A stretch of DNA of 64,000 nucleotides from Vibrio gallaecicus (GTDB lineage Bacteria > Pseudomonadota > Gammaproteobacteria > Enterobacterales > Vibrionaceae). Under the pieces are notes generated by a model that was not told the origin of the DNA, did no database searches, and saw only the letters and a list, made by a program, of their open reading frames with translations. Below are positions 41,421 through 49,856 of this stretch, in pieces. The DNA is taken from NCBI RefSeq assembly GCF_024347495.1, contig NZ_AP025491.1, positions 558,001 through 622,000 on the forward strand. Reading direction: 5' to 3'. The position numbers and the translations under genes are program-made. Position 1 is the first letter of the stretch; each line of letters opens with the position of its first letter.

Positions 41421-43448
41421 TTAAACGGCTATTTCACCGCCATCTTTTTTACGAATGACCACTGTCGCAGCTCTTGGTCGAACTTTTCCAGTCGTTATTA
41501 AAGTAGCATCTTGGCTAGATGGCCAGTTAGCTGGATGCTGTATATTGATAAACATAGACTTCAAATCAGGGCTCATTGTGAAACCTGTAACTTCACAGCC
41601 ATTTGGTCCGACAAAGAATCGTTTAAGTTGAGTTTGGTTAGATGCATTAATGACTTCACTGTTACCATTTTCATCAACCAAAGTAGAAGGAACGACGGCA
41701 AGCATTTGATCATTGGTATAATTGGTTATTTCAGATGCGCCATTGTCGGTTTGAATCCATAAAATCCCACGAGGATCAAAGGCTAATCCATCTGGACTTG
41801 CTAACTGGTTTAAGTCTGTTAATCCAGAGCGGTTGGTAGCTGCGCTTGCATTCTCGGGAGCACCGAATAAGAAAATATCCCATTCAAATTGGGTTGGTAC
41901 AGCCCCTTCATCCCAGCGAATGACGTGACCAAATTTGTTATCAATTCGTGGGTTCGCTGAATTACCTTCTTTACGTTTATTGTTGTTCGTTAGAGTTAAG
42001 TAAGCTGTGCCAGTGATTGGGTCAACAGCGCACCATTCGGGTCTATCCATTGGAGTTGCACCCAGTAAATCAGCGGCTCCAGCGGTATTGATAATGATTT
42101 CTTCAAGTGTTTTAAAAGTACTGCCAAGAGTAAAACCGTCAATAGTGCGGCTATCCAGCGTCAGTGGTAGCCACTCCCCTGAATTATCATCGTTGAATTT
42201 AGCGACATACAGTGTCCCTTTGTCCATGTATTTGTCGCCAGTTGTGAGACGGTTTGCAGGGTTTGAATCTGCAGGGTTCCATTTTTCTTCAGAGACAAAT
42301 TTGTAGAGATATTCAAACCTTGAATCATGACCAGAGTAAAATACAACAGGTTGCCCTTCAGTTAATTTGCCAAACGTACAACCTTCATGACGAAAACGAC
42401 CTAGCGCGGTACGTTTTTTAGCTCTTGAATGAGCTGTGTAAGGGTCAATTTCAACGATGTAACCATGACCATTAGCTTCATTTCGGTAATCATCTAAATG
42501 AGAGTTAGCTGTAGGGGTAGTATTAAAACGAGTGAATTCATCAAGTCTTTCCTGGGCATCACCGGCTAATGTGTCCCATCCATAACGCGTTTTATCTGAA
42601 GCGATACCAATACGTTCTTCCGCATCGTTTTGCTTTCCGCTATTAATAAAATACCCAGGCCAATTTTCTTCACAAGTAAGGTAAGTTCCCCATGGCGTGT
42701 AACCATTACCACAGTTATTTAAAGTACCTCTAGCTTGGCTTCCATCGGTCGAAAATTTAGTTGATACAAGAGGTGTATGGGCTATTGGACCTGAAAGGTC
42801 CATTACTGTTGCCCCAGTATATCGTCTGTTTAGAGGATCATTATCGACCAGAATCCAAGTGTTATTTTCTAGCTTAACGCGGACAACACTCACACCATGG
42901 GCATTAATTTCTTTGCGAACCTCATCAACACTTGTTCGTTGTCCTTCATCAAAAGTCGGTCCATTTGGATGAAGGGCTTTTTGGTCAATATATTCATGGT
43001 TGATAACGAGCAAACCATCATTCCCATCAGTAGATAAAGGAAAGAAGTGCATACCATCGTGGTGCATACCTAAAGAATTTTCTTGATCGAAAGCACTGTT
43101 TGAACCGTCTTGCTTCCACGGTTGTGGATTGGAATTTAAAGGCGTTCCCCAAGGAACTAAGACTTGTGCAGTGTAACCATTAGGTACAACAACTGCATCA
43201 GTGAGTGAACCTGAGACAGAATCAAAATTTAAAATTGCAGAACTGCGAGAAGGTTGGCTAGCAAGAGGTGCACTTACATTTGATGCGCTGCAACCCGTTA
43301 GACCAAAAGCCCCAAAAGCGGTCATTGCACTTAGTCCTAAACCGCCTTTTAAAATCTTACGGCGAGATAATTGGGCTTCAAGTACGTCTTCAAATGGTTT
43401 GTTAGCACTCTTATTAAATCGTGTTCTATCAAATGTTTCCTTGCTCAT
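41421..43448 (-). CDS. phoX: PhoX-family phosphatase, Tat-exported
   Basis: The 675-residue product starts with a Tat signal: SRRKILKGG at residues 28-36, followed by a hydrophobic stretch and a lipobox-like LTGCSA, so it is exported folded and possibly lipid-anchored. The body follows the PhoX/DUF839 pattern (GLLVINHEYIDQKAL, NNCGNGYTPWGTYLTCEEN, RHEGCTFGKLTEGQPVVFYS, ASPDGLAFDPRGILWIQTDN). Those stretches carry the iron/calcium ligands known for PhoX, including the cysteine in the TCEEN motif. It hydrolyses phosphate monoesters during phosphate limitation, as established for the family. A T-rich region precedes ATG 43448, with AGGAAG as ribosome binding site. I see no clear PHO box. Confidence 0.85.
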   Translation of the reverse strand: MSKETFDRTRFNKSANKPFEDVLEAQLSRRKILKGGLGLSAMTAFGAFGLTGCSASNVSAPLASQPSRSSAILNFDSVSGSLTDAVVVPNGYTAQVLVPWGTPLNSNPQPWKQDGSNSAFDQENSLGMHHDGMHFFPLSTDGNDGLLVINHEYIDQKALHPNGPTFDEGQRTSVDEVRKEINAHGVSVVRVKLENNTWILVDNDPLNRRYTGATVMDLSGPIAHTPLVSTKFSTDGSQARGTLNNCGNGYTPWGTYLTCEENWPGYFINSGKQNDAEERIGIASDKTRYGWDTLAGDAQERLDEFTRFNTTPTANSHLDDYRNEANGHGYIVEIDPYTAHSRAKKRTALGRFRHEGCTFGKLTEGQPVVFYSGHDSRFEYLYKFVSEEKWNPADSNPANRLTTGDKYMDKGTLYVAKFNDDNSGEWLPLTLDSRTIDGFTLGSTFKTLEEIIINTAGAADLLGATPMDRPEWCAVDPITGTAYLTLTNNNKRKEGNSANPRIDNKFGHVIRWDEGAVPTQFEWDIFLFGAPENASAATNRSGLTDLNQLASPDGLAFDPRGILWIQTDNGASEITNYTNDQMLAVVPSTLVDENGNSEVINASNQTQLKRFFVGPNGCEVTGFTMSPDLKSMFINIQHPANWPSSQDATLITTGKVRPRAATVVIRKKDGGEIAV

Positions 43449-43659
43449 CTCATGACTTCCTAAATATTATTTATTTTAATAGTTGACTGTGACTTTGGGC
43501 GATGTTGAAGGAGAAAAGTGACAATTCATAGAAGGTTTGATTAAGGTTTTGTTTCTAAATATTAATTTACGGTAAGGTTAACGCCTAACTGCACGAAAAA
43601 CTTTGAATTGGCAAAGAAATGTGTATAAATGCGCAGTTCAACCTAGAAGAGATATAGAC

Positions 43660-43998
43660 ATGAAAATAGAAAAAATTGAAAACAAAAATCGTCGTTTACG
43701 TAAAAAGCTTTATTTGGGCGAGTTTGCTATTTTAGGTTTTGAAATCAGCTGCACGACATCGATTAAGGACTTTGATCAGTATGATATTTTTATCGATGAA
43801 TTTATTGATTATATCGATAGTATTGATCTTTGCTTTGGTGGCGGTGGTCTAGAATTATTTGAAGGCTTTTTATGTTCAACAGAGCGCTACCGCAGCGTAA
43901 CTGAAGAAGAACAAGTTCTTGTTGCACAGTGGTTAGAAGCCCGTTCTGAAGTGAGCAAAGTAGAAGTTAGTGAATTACTGGATGCCAATTACGCTTAA
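43660..43998 (+). CDS. yggL: YggL-family protein (ribosome-associated, DUF469)
   Basis: The start ATG 43660 (MKIEKIENKNRRLRKKLYLG) has AAGAGA upstream; the open frame to 43603 adds unrelated residues. The 112-residue acidic protein contains the family hallmark GEFAILGFEIS and IDSIDLCFGGGG. YggL homologues bind the 50S ribosomal subunit, as reported for E. coli; the exact role is unclear. It is monocistronic, with a strong terminator 24 bases after the stop. Confidence 0.85.
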   Translation: MKIEKIENKNRRLRKKLYLGEFAILGFEISCTTSIKDFDQYDIFIDEFIDYIDSIDLCFGGGGLELFEGFLCSTERYRSVTEEEQVLVAQWLEARSEVSKVEVSELLDANYA

Positions 43999-44021
43999 TG
44001 CTTAGTGTAAAACCGCATTAG

Positions 44022-44050
44022 AAAAAAGCAGCCATTATGGCTGCTTTTTT
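44022..44050. terminator. Terminator after yggL
   Basis: AAAAAAGCAGCC and GGCTGCTTTTTT around a short loop, with T-runs on both strands. Confidence 0.9.
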
Positions 44051-44132
44051 CGTAATAAAGCCTTTATACACACTGCCATGTAGTCTAGTGCTATTTTAAA
44101 TCATTAATTAAGCTACTGGTCCTAAAGATTTT

Positions 44133-44582
44133 TTATGTGTTATCTTCATTTACTTTCGCGTAGAAATGCAGTAATTCGGTTAATTCTTTAACCCAACCGA
44201 AAGCATCGGTCGGCGAATTTTTTAAAATGTCTTCTACTTTTTTACAGTGCACTTCAATTTTAATCGCTTCTTCTAAATTGAACGAAATCGAGTAAAAATG
44301 CCAAAGTAACAGGCGAGTCATGCGCTCAATATTTTGTTGAGAGTTATCGGACTCGGAAAAAGCCAAATTAACTTCACCCAGTGCAATTGCTGTCATTCGT
44401 AACATGGCATCGAATTTAGCTGACTGCATACGCTCATCACTTGTGACTTCTTCTTGCTCGAATGTAAAAAGCTCTGTCATTGCTTCTTCTGGAACAAGAC
44501 GGTGAATCATTCTTAAACTGAATTCTTCTAAATCTTGTCTTGGCATGGTGATTAAGCAATCTAAAGTGTAATCGCGTTGCAT
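44133..44582 (-). CDS. Conserved-looking hypothetical protein
   Basis: A 149-residue soluble acidic and helical protein (LEEFSLRMIHRLVPEEAMTE, then ERMTRLLLWHFYSISFNLEE). No signal peptide, no membrane segment and no known motif. The start ATG 44582 has TGAGAATGC upstream, a weak match. It is transcribed alone, between yggL and the EamA gene. I do not recognise it; the balanced codon use suggests a real gene. Confidence 0.55.
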   Translation of the reverse strand: MQRDYTLDCLITMPRQDLEEFSLRMIHRLVPEEAMTELFTFEQEEVTSDERMQSAKFDAMLRMTAIALGEVNLAFSESDNSQQNIERMTRLLLWHFYSISFNLEEAIKIEVHCKKVEDILKNSPTDAFGWVKELTELLHFYAKVNEDNT

Positions 44583-44722
44583 AGCATTCTCATAACATCA
44601 AAAAAGGCTCGCCAGTGTAATGGAGAACCTTATAGAGACAAAGAAAATATTGTGACAAAGGAAATTTTCAGACCTTAACTGGGTTACCTCAGGCTGAGGC
44701 AACATTGGCAATTCTCCGTATT

Positions 44723-45682
44723 TTAAGTCTTTGCTTTGTGCGCTGGTGGCTGATAAGTAAGCGAATCATCATTTTTCATGAATATATTGCTAGCAATCAA
44801 ACTACCGATACTAATAAAGCTTAATGCGATCCAAGCTGAGATGGATGGAGTTTCTCCAAAAAGAGGGATTGCAAGTAATGTTGCGATGGCTGGAGTTGCA
44901 CTACCAAAAGCAGCAGCTCGTTCAGCCCCTAATGTGTTTATTGCATAAAGGTAAGTAAAGGCGGCAATTAAACCGGCCCCAATGCCTTGAACAAATATGT
45001 GAATCGATAGTTCCTCAAATGGCCACTCAGATATCTGGGTAGAGTTAAGCTCACTGGGTAATAGACCTAGCATTATTGATGTGACGAGTGTAACGGCAGA
45101 AATCAGAGATATTAAACCAGCGCTTACCAAGGCATTCAAATTGGCGACTCTTGCACAAATAGTGAATGTTGCCCACATGAAGCTGCCTAGTAAAAGTAGC
45201 AAGTGACCTTTTGTTTGGTCCCATTCTGCGTCAATACTCGATTCGACATGTTGAATATTTGAAAAAAGAAAAATGAAAATTCCGGCTAAAACAGCGGTTA
45301 ATCCAAACACTCTGTGCTGGCTTAATGGTTGTTTAAATAATATGACGGCTATACCAGAAACAAATAGAGGGAGTGTACCTGGAATTAATGCGCTGCCGTG
45401 AGAAACCGGCACATATTGCATTGCACTACCAGCGACCAATAGATATGGCAATCCACAGCCAATAAACATTCCAACCAAATAGTATTTAGGGACGGATAAA
45501 ATTTGGTGTCTAGCACGCCAAACTAAAGGCAGCAAAAGTAATGCAGGTACACAAAACCGAGTAAGTGCAATATCTGCAGGAGTAAGATTCGAATTTACCC
45601 CACCTTTTAAGGATAGAAAAAAGCTTGCCCAAATGAGTAAGGTGACAAGCATTGATAAGTAACCAAGTTTCATGTGACTCAA
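44723..45682 (-). CDS. EamA/DMT-superfamily exporter
   Basis: A 319-residue membrane protein with ten helices in two EamA repeats (LLIWASFFLSLKGGVNSNLT, then the second half SFMWATFTICARVANLNAL and RAAAFGSATPAIATLLAIP). It is divergent from an Lrp/AsnC-type regulator 130 bases away. That pairing is commonly seen for exporters of amino acids or related metabolites, so an amino-acid efflux role is a reasonable inference. The extreme C-terminus is hydrophilic (DDSLTYQPPAHKAKT). Confidence 0.85.
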   Translation of the reverse strand: MSHMKLGYLSMLVTLLIWASFFLSLKGGVNSNLTPADIALTRFCVPALLLLPLVWRARHQILSVPKYYLVGMFIGCGLPYLLVAGSAMQYVPVSHGSALIPGTLPLFVSGIAVILFKQPLSQHRVFGLTAVLAGIFIFLFSNIQHVESSIDAEWDQTKGHLLLLLGSFMWATFTICARVANLNALVSAGLISLISAVTLVTSIMLGLLPSELNSTQISEWPFEELSIHIFVQGIGAGLIAAFTYLYAINTLGAERAAAFGSATPAIATLLAIPLFGETPSISAWIALSFISIGSLIASNIFMKNDDSLTYQPPAHKAKT

Positions 45683-45812
45683 TCATTAATTTATAAATGT
45701 TCCTTTTAGTATGGATGAGTTGCTTAGCAATAAATTGGCAAATATCACTTGTATTACCTACATGATTAACTGCTTATGTTAATATTTGGTTATATATTGG
45801 TGATTATAGCTA

Positions 45813-46295
45813 ATGGTAGCTATGCGGGGTTTTAATGTGGACAGAATAGATAAACACCTTCTTCGGTTACTACAAAAAGATGGACGCTTGACTAATGCCG
45901 AGCTTGCCGAGCTGGTTGGGTTATCGGCGTCACCTTGCGCGAGAAGATTAAAACGGTTAGAAGAGCAAGGCATTATTGATGGTTATCGTGTCAGCTTATC
46001 TCGAAAAGAGGTAGGAATAGCGATGACAGTTTTTGTTGAGGTGAGCTTGAATAACCATCAAGAAGTGTCGATAGAAAACTTTGAATTGGCTGTAGTGGAT
46101 ATGGAAGAAGTGATCAGTTGCCACGTTGTATCAGGCGCTTATGATTATTTACTAGAGGTGGTAAGCCCTGACTTAACCGCGTATGAAACCTTCACCCGAA
46201 AGCTACAAAGACTAACGAATGTAAAGGATATCCATACGCATTTAGCTATTCGCCAAGTAAAAGGTAATACTGCTCTGCCAATATACCGAACATGA
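45813..46295 (+). CDS. Lrp/AsnC-family regulator
   Basis: A 160-residue frame with an N-terminal AsnC-type helix-turn-helix (RIDKHLLRLLQKDGRLTNAE, then LVGLSASPCARRLKRLEEQG) and a C-terminal RAM domain (VSCHVVSGAYDYLLEVVSPD-like, with GAYDYLLEV). The usual start is just before DRIDKHLL: GTG 45837 with GCGGGG upstream is possible, or ATG 45813/45822. The RAM domain binds an amino acid and controls oligomerisation. The divergent EamA exporter is the likely target. Confidence 0.85.
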   Translation: MVAMRGFNVDRIDKHLLRLLQKDGRLTNAELAELVGLSASPCARRLKRLEEQGIIDGYRVSLSRKEVGIAMTVFVEVSLNNHQEVSIENFELAVVDMEEVISCHVVSGAYDYLLEVVSPDLTAYETFTRKLQRLTNVKDIHTHLAIRQVKGNTALPIYRT

Positions 46296-46337
46296 TTAAA
46301 CAAGTTACTGCTATCGAAAAGCAATACAACACATAAA

Positions 46338-46368
46338 AAAACGGAGTGCATTTTCATGCACTCCGTTT
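46338..46368. terminator. Terminator after the Lrp-type regulator
   Basis: AAACGGAGTGCA with its complement around a seven-base loop; A and T runs flank both sides, so it may also serve the convergent gene. Confidence 0.85.
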
Positions 46369-46387
46369 CTATATGTATTAATAACTA

Positions 46388-46630
46388 TTAGTGGTATTTG
46401 AACTTGGAGATTAAGCAGTCTCCAGTATTTTGATCAATTCGAAATGAAAATGCATGCGAATGATAATCAACACCGTCATTCCAAATCGTTTCACCAAATA
46501 TCTTACATAGCTCAAGCTCACTGACTGAGCCAAACTCTTCTACGTGTTTTACAACAGAAACAAGTTTACTTCTAATTTCTGGTGTCCACATTGTATTATT
46601 TAAGCGATTGAAAGCCATAGTATTTTGCAT
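46388..46630 (-). CDS. Small hypothetical protein
   Basis: An 80-residue frame (MQNTMAFNRLNNTMWTPEIR, then ELCKIFGETIWNDGVDYHSH and FSFRIDQNTGDC). It is soluble with an alpha then beta layout and no motif I know. Starts at 46630 (M1), 46618 (M5) or 46591 (M14) are all possible; none has a strong ribosome binding site. It converges on the terminator of the Lrp gene. Confidence 0.5.
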   Translation of the reverse strand: MQNTMAFNRLNNTMWTPEIRSKLVSVVKHVEEFGSVSELELCKIFGETIWNDGVDYHSHAFSFRIDQNTGDCLISKFKYH

Positions 46631-46833
46631 ATTAACTAGCCAGAATATTTCTTGTTATTAAGTTATATGAATAATGATGATAACAAATTTCAGCATTAAG
46701 TAAATGTTTTTTGTGATGCACTTCTCAATTAATTACGATTATTGACTGATATTCAAACAGGTCGTAGCAGTGGAAACTTACAATCTTGTAACTATATGAA
46801 ATCATTTGTGTTAGCTGAATTTGTTAGACTTAA

Positions 46834-47418
46834 CTACTCTAAATGTGCCGTTTTCAGTTTGTAATTACTTTTTGAATTCTCGATCAATTTCGCTTCATTT
46901 AAGTATTGCTGGCTAAGAGAGTGATACTTTTTTTTGAGCTTATTTAGATCTTGAGTTAATGATTGTGACGCATTTATGTAATGTAAAGCGGCTTTATAAT
47001 TCGACGTTGAACCTTGGTTTTCACAATGAATAGACATTCTTTTCCATGCGAGTATCAAACCGGAAATGGTATCGACTTGTTGTGCTACCAGAGTGGTTTG
47101 ATGTAACAATGAATTGGAAAGATAATGCGCATTTTCGATTTGCTGGTGTAACTGCCTGTGAAAAAGATCTTTGTGTGGGGCCCATAGCGTCATCAGTTCT
47201 TCTTCACTAAATTCTTTAGTTATAAATACTTGGGCATTGTAATACTCAAGCATTTGATTGAACTGATGTGTTTTGGAATTGTACCAGTTCTCTGCCGTGA
47301 TATGTTTGTGTCGCAAAACGTCCCAGTTCTCATGCTCACAGTGGTCAGCGAAACTTCCTGTGCTCCAGAAAAGTAAAAAAAAGCTAAAAGCATAAGAATA
47401 AAAAACTGAAGCTGCCAT
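46834..47418 (-). CDS. Exported helical protein of unknown function
   Basis: A 194-residue protein with a signal peptide (FSFFLLFWSTGSFADH) and a mature region that is almost entirely helical. A predicted coiled coil lies near residues 150-185 (LTQDLNKLKKKYHSLSQQYL). Two cysteines (HCEHEN and IHCENQ) could form a periplasmic disulfide. No family recognised. It is divergent from the membrane-anchored SH3-like gene at 47526. Confidence 0.6.
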   Translation of the reverse strand: MAASVFYSYAFSFFLLFWSTGSFADHCEHENWDVLRHKHITAENWYNSKTHQFNQMLEYYNAQVFITKEFSEEELMTLWAPHKDLFHRQLHQQIENAHYLSNSLLHQTTLVAQQVDTISGLILAWKRMSIHCENQGSTSNYKAALHYINASQSLTQDLNKLKKKYHSLSQQYLNEAKLIENSKSNYKLKTAHLE

Positions 47419-47525
47419 AAGGTGAAGTGCCTTTTATAAGGATGCTTAATAGAGTATAGGTGAGGGATAAGAAAAGTTGCTGTACACTCAAAGAGTACCG
47501 AAAGTCTAATGAGTTAACTTACACT

Positions 47526-48197
47526 ATGAAAAAAATAATGATTGTCGTTTTAATTCTATTGATACTTGGTGGAGCAGGTGCTGGTTATTATTTCTTTTTT
47601 ATGCAGGAAGAAGCCGTTGAGCAAGAAACAGCTGAAACTGATGAATTAGCCGATGAGCAAGGGCAAATGGAGCCTTTAGAGCCTACCATGGACTTATCTG
47701 TTCCGGTTGAACAAACAGATTTCTACGTTATGGAAAGAAAAATCCCGGTAGTAGATAAGCCTAATGACGATGGGCTGATAGAGGGCTTCTTATACAAAGG
47801 CGAGTATGTTGAGGTACTTGAAAAGCAAAATGGTTGGGCTCGAATTTCTGATTATATTGTTTTTGAAGAGGGAGGGATGGAAATCGCTCAATGGGTATCT
47901 CTAGATGGTCTAGTGACAGAAGAAGTGATTATTTCTGATGAAGAAAAAATCGAAATATTAGATTCATACCTAGTTAAATCTGATGATTTAAAGCTGCATC
48001 TAACGAGGTTTCGCACTGCAATTGATACGCTGATGAAAGCTGGTGATTGTAAACCTGGTGATTTTGAGGAGTTGGGTGGCTGGGTCAAATCAGTAACGTA
48101 TCAAAGTAGCGATGTGTACTTTATTTATTGTGGTGGTTTAAAACAAGATAATAAGATTTATCTCAATGTTCAAACTGGTGAAACTTTTAAGCGCTAA
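47526..48197 (+). CDS. Membrane-anchored SH3-like-domain protein
   Basis: The start ATG 47526 (MKKIMIVVLILLILGGAGAG) follows the spacing expected of a signal anchor; the open frame to 47460 adds polar residues. The 223 residues comprise one N-terminal membrane helix, an acidic linker rich in Glu, an SH3-like segment (IPVVDKPNDDGLIEGFLYKG, EVLEKQNGWARISD, WVSLDGLV) and a C-terminal region with two cysteines (GDCKPGD and IYCGGL). The bacterial-SH3 pattern suggests binding to cell wall or protein partners in the periplasm. Function is not established. Confidence 0.6.
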   Translation: MKKIMIVVLILLILGGAGAGYYFFFMQEEAVEQETAETDELADEQGQMEPLEPTMDLSVPVEQTDFYVMERKIPVVDKPNDDGLIEGFLYKGEYVEVLEKQNGWARISDYIVFEEGGMEIAQWVSLDGLVTEEVIISDEEKIEILDSYLVKSDDLKLHLTRFRTAIDTLMKAGDCKPGDFEELGGWVKSVTYQSSDVYFIYCGGLKQDNKIYLNVQTGETFKR

Positions 48198-48270
48198 CCA
48201 GTGTTTTATTTTGATCATGCGAGCGGTAGGTCAGCAGGCCTTGTGAGACTGCTAACGGACTACTTATAAA

Positions 48271-48298
48271 AAATCCGAGTGTTCTGACACTCGGATTT
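48271..48298. terminator. Terminator between SH3-like gene and PKD lipoprotein
   Basis: AAATCCGAGTGT with its complement around TCTG. The T-run is on the minus strand, so it mainly serves the lipoprotein gene. Confidence 0.8.
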
Positions 48299-48324
48299 GA
48301 ACATTTCAAGTAACTACGTTCTTA

Positions 48325-49665
48325 TTATTCAGCAGTTGATGTATACATATACCCCAGCCCCATATACTGCTCTAAGGTTGTATCAACAATAAAGCCATAT
48401 GAAATCATAGATAACTGACCTTGTGTTGGTTCTGCCCACATCTTTACGTTAATTTTATCTCCGGCATTCAATACCTGATCGACCTCAATGCCTGTCATTA
48501 CCGCTTTAACATTACCCATATAGTCAATAGCAGTTGTCTCGTTGATGATGTAATCTTTCCCAACAGCTTCAAGTGTAAAAGTACCTAGCAGGATATGAGC
48601 AGGAGCATCGCCCGTGGTAGATATGTTGGAATTGAATTGCTCTGCAAAAGGCCAGGCTCTAGCCGTGGTTTCTTCCGCATACTTAAGAATAAGATTACTT
48701 GTTCCGACTTCTGTTGCAGATAGTCGAATGTACTCATCCTTACTGGTAAATTCGCCATCAGAAACGGCAAGGGAAAGTACATAGTCACCGATTAAATCAG
48801 GGGTGAAATTAGGTTGTGCATCTGTTGAGTTACTTAGCGTTGCAGTGCTGTTTTCTGGTTGAGAAACCACTTTCCATTCGTAGGTTATTGTGTCATCGTT
48901 TCCGTCAGTACTTGCTGTTGCGTCAAGCAGTGCACTTGTACCTAATTCAAATGTTTGCTTGTTTTTTACTCTAGCTTTAGGCGCTACATTTTCAGCAGAA
49001 TATGAAACCGTCACTTCTTCAGATATTGTTTCGTAGCCATCACTCACTGTTAGCTTTAATTTGTAATCTCCGGCAGTATTGGAAAGGAGATTTGCTGTTG
49101 GAGTGGCACTGTTTGTTAATTTCATTGTGGCATTATTTGGCGCTGAAAGTAGTGCCCACTGGTAAGTCAGCACATCACCGTCTACATCATAAGCTTGTGA
49201 ATGTAGATCAACGGTTTTACCAATAGCTACACTTTCAGGTATATCTAGATCGATCATTGGCTGCACATTAGTGCTCGCATCACTTACATCTATTACATAA
49301 GAGACTTTTTCACTGTCTTTGCCACCACTTTTCGTAATCAAATCTAAAGTGTAATTACCTGCCATATCAGGAGTGAAGTATGGTGACACAGCAGTGGTGC
49401 TATTTAGTGAAACCATGCTCCCATCCGGTTTATTACTGATTGCCCATTGGTAGCTAATGGATTGTCCATCTAGTCCTTCACTCTTAAGCCCATCAACTCG
49501 AACTCGATTGTTAACTTTCGCAACACTTTGCGCCGTGATCACCGCTAAACCAGAAGGTGCTACTGCTGCGGGTGTTGAACTCGAGCTGCCCCCACCACAT
49601 GCGATTAAAGTTGGAATAGAGAGGGCAAGTAAGGTCCATTTAAAGTTCGAATTCATGTATTTCAT
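48325..49665 (-). CDS. Lipoprotein with three PKD/Ig-like repeats
   Basis: The 446-residue product starts with a lipobox (LSIPTLIACGGGSSSS). Three tandem repeats of about 95 residues follow at roughly 38-130, 132-228 and 230-322. Each has a Y-x-W (SYQWAISNKP, TYQWALLSAP, TYEWKVVSQP) followed by a G-x-Y-x-L (AGNYTLDLIT, AGDYKLKLTV, IGDYVLSLAV), the core of PKD domains. The C-terminal 120 residues are a separate beta domain (DKINVKMWAEPTQGQ). The protein is probably surface- or periplasm-exposed and adhesive or ligand-binding. It is the next gene downstream of the TonB receptor operon but is separated from it by a terminator. Confidence 0.75.
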   Translation of the reverse strand: MKYMNSNFKWTLLALSIPTLIACGGGSSSSTPAAVAPSGLAVITAQSVAKVNNRVRVDGLKSEGLDGQSISYQWAISNKPDGSMVSLNSTTAVSPYFTPDMAGNYTLDLITKSGGKDSEKVSYVIDVSDASTNVQPMIDLDIPESVAIGKTVDLHSQAYDVDGDVLTYQWALLSAPNNATMKLTNSATPTANLLSNTAGDYKLKLTVSDGYETISEEVTVSYSAENVAPKARVKNKQTFELGTSALLDATASTDGNDDTITYEWKVVSQPENSTATLSNSTDAQPNFTPDLIGDYVLSLAVSDGEFTSKDEYIRLSATEVGTSNLILKYAEETTARAWPFAEQFNSNISTTGDAPAHILLGTFTLEAVGKDYIINETTAIDYMGNVKAVMTGIEVDQVLNAGDKINVKMWAEPTQGQLSMISYGFIVDTTLEQYMGLGYMYTSTAE

Positions 49666-49771
49666 CCTAATTGTGCTGAAGGCTACTTGAACGAAGTATG
49701 TTTAAGTTCGTAGCCGTGTCTAATTTATAGTTTCATCGTATATACCGTTTGAGGTGGGCGAATCCGTAAAT

Positions 49772-49799
49772 AAAAAACGCCTAATTAAAGGCGTTTTTT
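49772..49799. terminator. Terminator downstream of the FecA-like gene
   Basis: AAAAAACGCCT and its complement around AATTA, T-runs on both strands. Confidence 0.85.
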
Positions 49800-49856
49800 A
49801 TTTATTCAGTAATTAGAGTCAGATGAAGCCAGAAAGGCAGGCTAAACTAGAGTCAA